Positions 14,655-20,922 of a stretch of 21,848 bases of DNA are shown here, piece after piece. The translations under genes and the position numbers were made by a program. This DNA is from Ruminococcaceae bacterium UBA1227. GTDB lineage: Bacteria > Bacillota > Clostridia > Oscillospirales > Acutalibacteraceae. A model generated the notes under the pieces. The model saw nothing but the letters and a program-made list of their open reading frames with translations, was not told where the DNA came from and did not search any database. The stretch's first letter is position 1. Each line of letters begins with the position of its first letter. The stretch lies in assembly GCA_002309175.1 (NCBI GenBank), contig DBWX01000017.1:9489-31336 (forward strand), read 5' to 3'.

Positions 14655-16003
14655 TATTTAGCACTCCCTTCTCTGATTACTGCCTTTGCAAGACGCATAT
14701 ACTGAACAAGCGGTCTGCCTGACGGACATGCGAATGCGCAGGAACCGCATTCCATACATGTCATGGCGCCGGCGGCCTGGCAGCCCTCTACGTCCTTGAG
14801 ATGAGCGCGTGTCTCGATCTTTGTGGGCATGAGGCTCATGGGACAGGCCTGTACGCAGCGTCCGCAGCGGATGCAGGCACGCTCGGGCTTAACCTTGATG
14901 GTGTCAGCTGAGAATGCGAGAACCGCGTTGTTGTTTTTCAGAAGCGGTACGTTGATATCATAGAGTGCCATACCCATCATCGGGCCGCCGCCGATTACCT
15001 TGTACGGTTCGGCCTTGAAGCCGCCGCAGAACTCGATGATGTCGGAGATGAGCGTGCCTATCGGCACTCTGATGTTCTTCGGCTCAGCTATTGCCGAACC
15101 GTCGACTGTCAGTGAGCGGGAAACCAGCGGTTTGCCGGTCTTGAGGTAACGGCCGAGGAAAGAGATGGACTGGACGTTCATAACAACAACGCCTACATCC
15201 GAAGGAAGCTTTCCGGGAGGTACCTGACGACCCGTGACTGACTGGATGAGCACTTTTTCAGCGCCCTGCGGGTACTGTGACGGGAGCATGACGAGCTTTA
15301 CGCTGTCATCCCAATCAGCATTGTCCGCCGCAACTTTCATGAGCTCAGTGAATGCATCGCTCTTGTTGTCTTCAATGGCGATATAGACATTCTTGAAACC
15401 GAGGATCTCTTTTACGGTGTAGACACCGGAGAGAACGTCCCAGGAATTGTCTATGCACTCTCTGTGGTCAACTGTGATGAAAGGTTCGCACTCTGCAGCA
15501 TTGATGATAAGTGTGTCAACGCCTGAGTCCTCTTTGAATGCGAGCTTTACGTGTGTCGGGAAGCCGGCTCCGCCGAGACCTACAAGTCCTGAAGCGCGAA
15601 CAGCCTTAAGGAAGTCATCCTTTGTGTCGATCTTCGGTGGCTTGATGTCTTCGGAAAGCTCCATCTTTCCGTCTGATTCAATGGTAACTGCCTGTACCAT
15701 TGAGCCGTTGGCAACTTTAACCGGTCCTACTGCGGTAACCTTACCGGAGACAGTAGCATGAACGGGTGTGCTTACAAACGCATCCGTGTCACCGATGACC
15801 TGGCCTATCTTGACCTCATCACCGACGGCAACGGTCGGAGTGCAAGGAGCACCGATGTGCTGCTGCATCGGAAGGACAACCTTGGCGGGAGCGGGCATAC
15901 GGACGATTGCGCATTTCGACGTGTTCTTGTTGTGAGAAACGTGAATGCCGCCGTGGCCCTTCATCACCGGCTTAAGTACGCCTTCGATTTTTTCGTTTGC
16001 CAT
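14654..16003 (-). CDS. rnfC: Rnf complex subunit C (NADH-binding Fe-S subunit)
   Basis: Peripheral cytoplasmic subunit that binds FMN and NAD(H). The 449-residue protein has an N-terminal biotinyl-lipoyl-like segment (HGGIHVSHNKNTSK, then VGDEVKIGQVIG and STPVHATVSGKV), the nucleotide/FMN-binding region starting GLVGLGGAGFPTHVKL (139-154), and a SLBB-like part. Two [4Fe-4S] motifs follow at the C-terminus: C377/C380/C383/C387 and C416/C419/C422/C426. The ribosome binding site GAGGAG precedes ATG 16003. It lies 83 bases after the Gx transporter gene, the largest gap inside the operon. Confidence 0.97.
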   Translation of the reverse strand: MANEKIEGVLKPVMKGHGGIHVSHNKNTSKCAIVRMPAPAKVVLPMQQHIGAPCTPTVAVGDEVKIGQVIGDTDAFVSTPVHATVSGKVTAVGPVKVANGSMVQAVTIESDGKMELSEDIKPPKIDTKDDFLKAVRASGLVGLGGAGFPTHVKLAFKEDSGVDTLIINAAECEPFITVDHRECIDNSWDVLSGVYTVKEILGFKNVYIAIEDNKSDAFTELMKVAADNADWDDSVKLVMLPSQYPQGAEKVLIQSVTGRQVPPGKLPSDVGVVVMNVQSISFLGRYLKTGKPLVSRSLTVDGSAIAEPKNIRVPIGTLISDIIEFCGGFKAEPYKVIGGGPMMGMALYDINVPLLKNNNAVLAFSADTIKVKPERACIRCGRCVQACPMSLMPTKIETRAHLKDVEGCQAAGAMTCMECGSCAFACPSGRPLVQYMRLAKAVIREGSAK

Positions 16004-16086
16004 TCATTCAACTCCTCATTGGACTTATGCCGCGCGACTACTGCGGCTGCCATTTGATTGGATATTTTATAAAAAGTGCGGATGCA
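16004..16086 (-). other. Intercistronic region between the Gx transporter and rnfC genes
   Basis: Read on the minus strand it holds a weak hairpin (AGTGC and GCACT around ATCC, followed by TTTTT, overlapping the Gx stop codon at 16071-16088). A second hairpin has GCCGC and GCGGC arms (16043-16047 and 16029-16033), a short way before the rnfC ribosome binding site. These could attenuate or stabilise the message. I see no clear -35/-10 pair, so a separate rnf promoter is not supported. Confidence 0.35.
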
Positions 16087-16623
16087 CTATTTACCGAATT
16101 TCGTTGATTGCTTCTCCAGAGCGGGAAGAACAATCTTCAGGATTACTCCCGTGACTGCGCCGGTGATTACGGCGAAGAGCAGGAGCAGGGGGCCGTAGCC
16201 TGCGATTAAGGCAGGCGTGCCTGAGAGCAGGCAGGCGACGGCGAGCTGGCCGGCATTGTGCGCCGTGGCGGACGCCACCGAGACTCCGACGATACCGAAG
16301 GGGTTCTTCTTCAGACGAAGAAGAAGGACCATGACGATCGTCGAGAGCAGTCCGCCGGCGAAACTCATCATGCCGGCCGTGGCCCCGCGGGTGACAAAAG
16401 CGAAGAGGCTTTTGAGCACCGTTATGGCAAGCGCGGGCAGAAAGCCCATTGTGCTTGCGGTGAACATTGTGACAATATTTGCAAATCCGGGCTTGGCTCC
16501 GGGCGGCAGGCCCGGTACGGCCGGAATGAAGTTTTCGAGAAATGAGAGCGCGAGCGCCTCTGCGCCGAGCACTCCGAGCAGGGCGACAAAGGAGGTTTTT
16601 TTATTTATGTTTGTCTTGCCCAT
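16087..16623 (-). CDS. Gx transporter family membrane protein (HepS/heptaprenyl diphosphate synthase component I-like)
   Basis: A 178-residue protein with five or six hydrophobic segments. Conserved features of the family are E30-N-F-I-P with PPGAKPGFAN (40-49) near the start, and SATAHNAGQL (118-127). Databases often label such proteins heptaprenyl diphosphate synthase component I, but the sequence is that of a membrane transporter-like protein, not a prenyl synthase. It sits between the NusG_II gene (eight bases away; ribosome binding site TAGGAGAG includes that stop) and rnfC. Such proteins recur beside ApbE and Rnf genes in Firmicutes, and supply of flavin or another cofactor across the membrane is a guess. 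Confidence 0.85.
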   Translation of the reverse strand: MGKTNINKKTSFVALLGVLGAEALALSFLENFIPAVPGLPPGAKPGFANIVTMFTASTMGFLPALAITVLKSLFAFVTRGATAGMMSFAGGLLSTIVMVLLLRLKKNPFGIVGVSVASATAHNAGQLAVACLLSGTPALIAGYGPLLLLFAVITGAVTGVILKIVLPALEKQSTKFGK

Positions 16624-16631
16624 AAGCTCTC

Positions 16632-17021
16632 CTAATAAGTTATGACGTCAGGTGCGTCGCTGTCCTTTGCGCCTTCAAGCACGACCAGGACCCTGTTGGG
16701 TACGCACGCGGCCGTGTCGCCCGCCCGGGTAAGCTTGCCGGTATGGATGCAGACTTTGTCCGGACATTCGGAATATATGAAACTTACGCCGTCTTCTGCG
16801 ACATGGAGTTTCACCGGTGAGGTGCAGGGGACGGTGTACTCATAATCGGAAGTCACTTCCGATAAAACTATGCGGTCCTTTACTTCTCCGTCCACCATTA
16901 CCACTGCAGTGAGTGCCGTGTCGGGCTTGCCGAAGTACTTCGGCAGAAGCAGAGCGGCACAGATGATAAGCAGTGCGGCGATGAGGAATACATCGCTCTT
17001 TTTCAGAAATTTAAGATTCAT
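16632..17021 (-). CDS. NusG domain II-containing membrane-anchored protein
   Basis: A 129-residue protein with one N-terminal membrane helix (about 10-28) and a small beta-rich domain outside. The motif CPDKVCIHTGKL (86-97) and the later CVPNRVLVVLEG (106-117) are characteristic of the NusG_II family; the family name comes from a fold similarity and does not imply a transcription role. Its ATG lies inside the last codons of apbE (11-base overlap), so translation is coupled. Encoded with ApbE, Gx and Rnf, it probably assists flavoprotein maturation or assembly on the outer membrane face; this is inference from context. Confidence 0.88.
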   Translation of the reverse strand: MNLKFLKKSDVFLIAALLIICAALLLPKYFGKPDTALTAVVMVDGEVKDRIVLSEVTSDYEYTVPCTSPVKLHVAEDGVSFIYSECPDKVCIHTGKLTRAGDTAACVPNRVLVVLEGAKDSDAPDVITY

Positions 17022-18096
17022 CTTTGATAATTGTGAAAGCTCCGCTTGTGATGGTGAGCTTTCCTTCGACTCCCGGTGTGAGATAAACTCTGCCTTCGCT
17101 GTCTATGAAGATGGCTTCCGCGTCAAACTCTTTGAGAAGCTCAAGAGATGCGTCGGAATAGCCGAGGATGAAACACGCGGTGGAGAGGGCGTCCGTAATT
17201 GTTCCCGAGTCTGCGATGACGGTTACGCTCGTAACATTGCTCTCTGCCGGATAACCCGTTCTCGGGTCGAGGATATGGTGGTACTTTTTTCCGTCGGCTT
17301 CGAGGACCTTTTCGTAGTCGCCTGAAGTTGAAACACAGCAGGGCGCACAGTTTAAGATGCCCATGATTCTGCCGTCGTTCATGAAGGGGTCGCGTATGCC
17401 TATGTTCCAGGAACCGTCACTGTGGTTTGAAACGGGATTTTTGCCGTAAGCGAGCACGGAACCTCCGACTGAAACTATGGCACCCTTTATGTCCGTAGTC
17501 TCAAGGTAGGCTCTGATGCGGTCGCAGGCAAGGCCCTTGCCGACGGCACCGAGGTCGAGCATCTGGTCCTCGCCCGTCTCGATGAGGTAGGAACCCTTGT
17601 CGTCCGGGAGAAGGACTATGCGCTTGTAGTTTATTGTGGGAAGAGCCTCGTCAATCTCCTCGTCACTAGGGACGCGTGCGTCCTCCGTGCCTATGTTCCA
17701 GAGAGTTGTCAGCTTTCCGATGGTTATGTCAAACACACCGCCGCATTTTGAGGAGACGTCAAAGCACTGTTCAATGCACTGAAATGTCGAGGTGTCAACA
17801 TAGGCGGAGTGCTCGTTGTTGATGTTCCAGACATCCGAGCCCTGCTCTCTCCAGGAGAGACGTGCCGTATCCAGTTTGTTTATGATGCTCGTCGTCTCCG
17901 TCACGGCCTTTTTGGCAGCGTTCTTGTCAGTGCTGAAGAAAGTCTGCTCAATGACGGTACCCATACCGATGGTGGTATTCTTGACGGGGTTTTCAAGTTT
18001 GTTTTTGTTTCTTAAAATCATGGCAACGACAATAAGCAAAACAGCCAAAGTGATGACAGCAATGACCGTGACAAGTTTTTTCTTCTTATCAGACAT
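17011..18096 (-). CDS. apbE: FAD:protein FMN transferase
   Basis: Transfers FMN from FAD to a threonine of target proteins, here presumably RnfG and RnfD. The 361-residue protein has an N-terminal membrane anchor (8-28) rather than a lipobox and an extracytoplasmic catalytic domain. Its motifs are DLGAVGKGLACD (181-192), SVGGSVLAYG (209-218), STSGDYEK (256-263), HHILDPRTGYP (273-283) and TDALSTA (301-307), which includes the metal-binding aspartate and threonine positions. A GTG at 18105 is in frame, but it lies within the ribosome binding site TTGGAGTG, so ATG 18096 is chosen. It heads the nine-gene operon that runs through rnfB. Confidence 0.95.
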   Translation of the reverse strand: MSDKKKKLVTVIAVITLAVLLIVVAMILRNKNKLENPVKNTTIGMGTVIEQTFFSTDKNAAKKAVTETTSIINKLDTARLSWREQGSDVWNINNEHSAYVDTSTFQCIEQCFDVSSKCGGVFDITIGKLTTLWNIGTEDARVPSDEEIDEALPTINYKRIVLLPDDKGSYLIETGEDQMLDLGAVGKGLACDRIRAYLETTDIKGAIVSVGGSVLAYGKNPVSNHSDGSWNIGIRDPFMNDGRIMGILNCAPCCVSTSGDYEKVLEADGKKYHHILDPRTGYPAESNVTSVTVIADSGTITDALSTACFILGYSDASLELLKEFDAEAIFIDSEGRVYLTPGVEGKLTITSGAFTIIKDES

Positions 18097-18156
18097 GGTG
18101 TTCACTCCAACTGCTTAAATAGTAAGGTTATATACGCGCGCGATAACTACCAAGAT

Positions 18157-18185
18157 ATATTACACTTTTTAACATTACATTTCAA
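18157..18185 (-). promoter_or_regulatory. Promoter of the apbE-rnf operon
   Basis: On the minus strand, TTGAAA (18180-18185) and TAATAT (18157-18162) are 17 bases apart. The leader to ATG 18096 is about 55 bases and includes an alternating CGCGCG/TATATA stretch. Confidence 0.7.
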
Positions 18186-18204
18186 TACGAATAAGGCTTA
18201 AACA

Positions 18205-18222
18205 TTGTCTTTATTTTCACAA
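18205..18222. promoter_or_regulatory. Rex-like dyad between apbE and mcsA
   Basis: Plus strand TTGTCTT, TATT, TTCACAA: one half-site (TTCACAA, or TTGTGAA on the minus strand) is a perfect match to the Bacillus-type Rex half-site and the other matches four of seven positions, with the correct four-base spacing. It lies 20 bases upstream of the apbE -35 box. Rex senses NADH/NAD+, which would suit the Rnf operon. Weak on sequence alone. Confidence 0.3.
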
Positions 18223-18238
18223 CTGAGGCAATAGGGTG

Positions 18239-18267
18239 TTGACGAAAAATTGCGATTGGATGATAAT
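18239..18267 (+). promoter_or_regulatory. Promoter of mcsA-mcsB
   Basis: -35 TTGACG (18239-18244) and -10 GATAAT (18262-18267) are 17 bases apart, giving a leader of about 20 bases. I see no CtsR heptad repeats (GGTCAAA type) around it. Confidence 0.65.
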
Positions 18268-18291
18268 AAAAGGGTTGAAGGAGGCATGTGT

Positions 18292-18804
18292 ATGCTTTGC
18301 CAGAACTGCGGCAGCGCAGAGGCCACAACCCACATAAAAAGAATAGTCAACGGCGAGGCCACTGAGATCCATCTGTGCTATAACTGCGCGGAACATCTCG
18401 GTTATGCCAACATGTTCTCCGGATTCGGTTTCAACATCAGCAACATGCTTCAGAACTTCTTCCCCGAGTTTTCACGCGCGCTCCCGACGGTTGACAGGAG
18501 TGAGCGCTGCCCGACCTGCGGGACGAGTTTTGAGGAGGTTGTCCGCACGGGCATGATGGGCTGTGCGGACTGCTATGGTGTCTTCTATGATAAGCTCAAG
18601 CCCTCGCTGTCCCGCATTCACGGCAGGGCAACGCACGTCGGAAAATCGGGAGTCGCGCAGATAACGGCCGCCGAGTCACCGAAGCTTGAGGACACACTGA
18701 CAAAGCTGAAAGACGAACTTAAAGAGGCCGTAGATACGCAGAATTTCGAGCTTGCGGCCAAACTCCGTGACGAGATAAACGCCATAGAAGGAGGTACGAA
18801 ATAA
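18292..18804 (+). CDS. mcsA: McsA-like zinc-finger protein with UVR domain
   Basis: Partner and activator of the protein arginine kinase McsB in heat-shock control and Clp-dependent protein turnover. The 170-residue protein has four CXXC pairs, C3/C6, C29/C32, C73/C76 and C91/C94, arranged as two zinc fingers. A C-terminal UVR helical hairpin (about 133-168) contains QNFELAAKLRDEI. All the expected metal ligands are present. The start is ATG 18292, seven bases after GAAGGAGG; ATG 18286 is in frame but too close, and an upstream extension to 18250 is not native. The stop overlaps the mcsB start by one base (TAATG). Confidence 0.93.
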   Translation: MLCQNCGSAEATTHIKRIVNGEATEIHLCYNCAEHLGYANMFSGFGFNISNMLQNFFPEFSRALPTVDRSERCPTCGTSFEEVVRTGMMGCADCYGVFYDKLKPSLSRIHGRATHVGKSGVAQITAAESPKLEDTLTKLKDELKEAVDTQNFELAAKLRDEINAIEGGTK

Positions 18805-19814
18805 TGTCAAAATGGTACCTGCTTTCCGGCGCTGAAAACGATGTCGCAATCAGCACGAAGGTGGCGATTGCGAGAAATGTAAAGGGATACAACTTTACAG
18901 TTAAGCTCACGCCTGATGAAAAGTATGAAATCGCCGATAAAATCGACGATGTTCTGGATGAGAAACTCCCGGGCAAATTTGTCTCCACACCGATGAATGA
19001 AGTGGGCCGTGACCTGCAGATTTCACTCGCGGAGCGGGGAATTGTCAGTCCCGAATTCATAAGTTTTGCAGAGGGCCGTACCCTCATCATGACCGAGGAC
19101 GAGTCCTTAAGTATTATGGTCTGTGAGGAGGACCACCTGAAAATTCAGGCACTGCTTCCCGGTCTTGAACTGGAAAAGGCATATGAGCTGAGCAACACGC
19201 TCGACTCAGTCCTCGACGAGGAACTGGAGTTTGCCTTTGACAAGAAACTCGGATACCTCACCCAGTGCCCTACCAACATAGGTACGGCGATGCGGGCATC
19301 TGTTACGCTTCAGCTTCCCGCACTCGCCATGCGCGGCCAGATAGGCAGACTCTCCGCAACGGTTGCCAAGCTCGGCCTCGTGCTGACAGGCGCATACGGT
19401 GAGGCCGACAATCCCGTCGGCAGTCTCTTCCAGCTCTCAAACCAGGTCACACTCGGTATCTCCGAGCAGGCCGCAATAGAAAACCTGAAATCAATCTCAC
19501 TCTCCGTAATCGAACAGGAGAGGGCACTTCGGAAGGAACTCATGGAGAACCTGAAATTCCAGGATATTCTCTGGCGCTCATACGGTACGCTCAAGAACGC
19601 ACGCGTCATCAGTTTCGGTGAATTCATGGAGGCGATGGCCGTCGTAAAGATAGGCGTTGCGGAGGGCGAAATAAAAGTGAAGAATGAGAACTTAAACGAA
19701 CTCATCTTCACCATGCAGCCCGCAACGCTCAATGTGGAAAACGGCCGGAGCCTTGACCGGCAGATTCGTGACGCGAAACGCGCCGAAGCCGTCCGTGAGG
19801 CATTCGGGGAATAA
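18804..19814 (+). CDS. mcsB: McsB-like protein arginine kinase homologue with substituted ATP-binding arginines
   Basis: By homology the phosphagen-kinase-fold enzyme that phosphorylates protein arginines and marks them for ClpCP. The 336-residue protein keeps the fold and the catalytic centre: MVCEEDHLKIQ with acidic E108/E109, GYLTQCPTNIGTAMRAS with C155 and R164, and GAYGEAD with E200. However, the ATP-phosphate clamp is altered. The family S-x-R-x-R motif is STKVA (K19, A21), the arginine of EDHLRI is K113, and the arginine of VRGxxGE is T195; only R164 remains of five. The C-terminal RDxxRA phosphoarginine-binding motif reads RQIRDA in the aligned place, with RDAKRA three residues on. 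It may therefore be a weak kinase, a pseudokinase or a phosphoarginine reader. No clpC follows and no ctsR precedes. Confidence 0.9.
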   Translation: MSKWYLLSGAENDVAISTKVAIARNVKGYNFTVKLTPDEKYEIADKIDDVLDEKLPGKFVSTPMNEVGRDLQISLAERGIVSPEFISFAEGRTLIMTEDESLSIMVCEEDHLKIQALLPGLELEKAYELSNTLDSVLDEELEFAFDKKLGYLTQCPTNIGTAMRASVTLQLPALAMRGQIGRLSATVAKLGLVLTGAYGEADNPVGSLFQLSNQVTLGISEQAAIENLKSISLSVIEQERALRKELMENLKFQDILWRSYGTLKNARVISFGEFMEAMAVVKIGVAEGEIKVKNENLNELIFTMQPATLNVENGRSLDRQIRDAKRAEAVREAFGE

Positions 19815-19815
19815 G

Positions 19816-19853
19816 AAAAGCCGTCCGGCTCCGGACGGCTTCTTTTATTTTTT
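19816..19853. terminator. Bidirectional rho-independent terminator after mcsB
   Basis: Arms AAGCCGTCCGG (19818-19828) and CCGGACGGCTT (19831-19841) followed on the plus strand by CTTTTATTTTTT and on the minus strand by TTTTCTTATT. It lies between two convergent genes, and the plus-strand T-run overlaps the 3' end of the glycosyltransferase gene. Confidence 0.92.
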
Positions 19854-20780
19854 GTTGCTGAGTACTTCTTTTGCAATATAGACGGGTCTGTGCTTTGACT
19901 GTATATATGTCCTGGCGAGATATTCGCCGTTTATACCGAGGGCTAAAAGCTGGAGTCCTCCGAGGAAGAGGATCAGGATGACAATGGTGGCGTAGCCGGG
20001 GACATCTATGCCGTATGCGAATTTCTCGATGATTACGGCGATGATGTAGATAAGCGCGCCGAGAGATGTCAGGCAGCCCACCCAGGCGGAAATCTTAAGG
20101 GGCACTGTCGTGAAGGCGATAATGCCGTCCATTGCGTATTTGCAGAGCTTTCCGAAGGACCACTTTGTGGTGCCGGAAAGACGCTCCTCCGCCTCATAGG
20201 GCATGTAATATGTGCAAAAGCCCACCCATGAGAAGATACCTTTTGAGAAGCGGTGGTATTCGCTCATCTCAAGAATTGCGTCTTTCATCGATGCGCGGAA
20301 AGTGCGGAAGTCCGATGCGCCGTCAACAAACTCCGTGTCCGAGAGTTTGTTGATGAGGCGGTAGAACCGTCTCTTGCAGAAGGCGCGGAACGCGCCTTCA
20401 CGGCGCACTTCCTGGAAGGCCGTGACACAGTCACAGTCCGGATTCTCATTCAGGTATTCAACCATCTTCACAATGTACGCGGGATCCTGCTGAAGGTCCG
20501 CGTCAATCAGGCTTATGAGGTCGCCTTCGGCATGTTCGAGGCCGGCGTAGATAGCCGCCTCCTTGCCGAAGTTCCTTGAAAAGCTGACGACTTTAACGGG
20601 ATGAGAAGAAGAGTCGCAAATCGATTTCAGATTTGCGAGGGTCTCATCCTTTGAACCGTCATTTACAAAGACGAATTCAAAGTCGTCAATTCTGTTTTCA
20701 AAAGTCCCGCACACCTTCTCATAGAAGGGGAGGACATTGTCCGCCTCGTTGAAGCACGGCACGACTACTGATAAGAGCAT
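19845..20780 (-). CDS. Family 2 glycosyltransferase, polyprenyl-phosphate type (GtrB/DPM1-like)
   Basis: Membrane-bound enzyme that moves a sugar from a nucleotide sugar to polyprenyl phosphate, supplying lipid-linked sugar for cell-surface glycans. The 311-residue protein has the GT-A start LLSVVVPCFNEADNVLPFY (2-20), VNDGSKDET (39-47), SFSRNFGKEAAIYAGL (66-81) and the metal-binding DADLQQDP (93-100). Also present are GASDFRTF (154-161), ERLSGTTKWSFGKL (199-212), and two C-terminal membrane helices (about 226-251 and 262-286). ATG 20780 is chosen: it follows AGGTGA and matches the family N-terminus; 31 further in-frame codons upstream run through the promoter. A lone gene, so its glycan is unknown. 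Confidence 0.94.
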   Translation of the reverse strand: MLLSVVVPCFNEADNVLPFYEKVCGTFENRIDDFEFVFVNDGSKDETLANLKSICDSSSHPVKVVSFSRNFGKEAAIYAGLEHAEGDLISLIDADLQQDPAYIVKMVEYLNENPDCDCVTAFQEVRREGAFRAFCKRRFYRLINKLSDTEFVDGASDFRTFRASMKDAILEMSEYHRFSKGIFSWVGFCTYYMPYEAEERLSGTTKWSFGKLCKYAMDGIIAFTTVPLKISAWVGCLTSLGALIYIIAVIIEKFAYGIDVPGYATIVILILFLGGLQLLALGINGEYLARTYIQSKHRPVYIAKEVLSNKK

Positions 20781-20798
20781 TTTTATCACCTGAGACGA

Positions 20799-20827
20799 AT
20801 TATACAACAATTTGCCTAATCGGGCAA
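20799..20827 (-). promoter_or_regulatory. Promoter of the glycosyltransferase gene
   Basis: On the minus strand, TTGCCC (20822-20827) and TATAAT (20799-20804) are 17 bases apart. The -35 region overlaps a short inverted repeat (TTGCC and GGCAA). Confidence 0.65.
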
Positions 20828-20845
20828 TTATAAACGGGCGCAAGA

Positions 20846-20863
20846 TTGTTAAAAATTTAACTT
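20846..20863. promoter_or_regulatory. Rex-like operator upstream of pckG
   Basis: TTGTTAA, AAAT, TTAACTT: against the clostridial Rex consensus (TTGTTAA, four bases, TTAACAA) the left half matches 7/7 and the right half 5/7. The inner 14 bases GTTAAA, AA, TTTAAC form a palindrome. It touches the putative pckG -35 box, a repressing position. Confidence 0.5.
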
Positions 20864-20891
20864 GCAAACACACGGTATTTTATGCGACAAT
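20862..20891 (+). promoter_or_regulatory. Possible promoter of pckG
   Basis: TTGCAA (20862-20867) and GACAAT (20886-20891) are 18 bases apart; the -10 box is imperfect. Confidence 0.4.
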
Positions 20892-20922
20892 ATCAATGTA
20901 ATTTTGAAAGGAGTCGTGCAGA

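Noticed and set aside
18120..18160. Alternating CGCGCG/TATATA stretch as a special structure (Z-DNA or replication element)
   Set aside because: It is only about a dozen bases long and lies in an ordinary promoter leader; nothing else supports a special role.
18250..18291. 14-codon N-terminal extension of mcsA
   Set aside because: It spans the -10 box and the ribosome binding site GAAGGAGG; McsA proteins begin at the first CXXC as the protein from 18292 does.
20781..20873. 31-codon N-terminal extension of the glycosyltransferase
   Set aside because: It crosses the TATAAT box of the gene; the family N-terminus and ribosome binding site fix the start at 20780.
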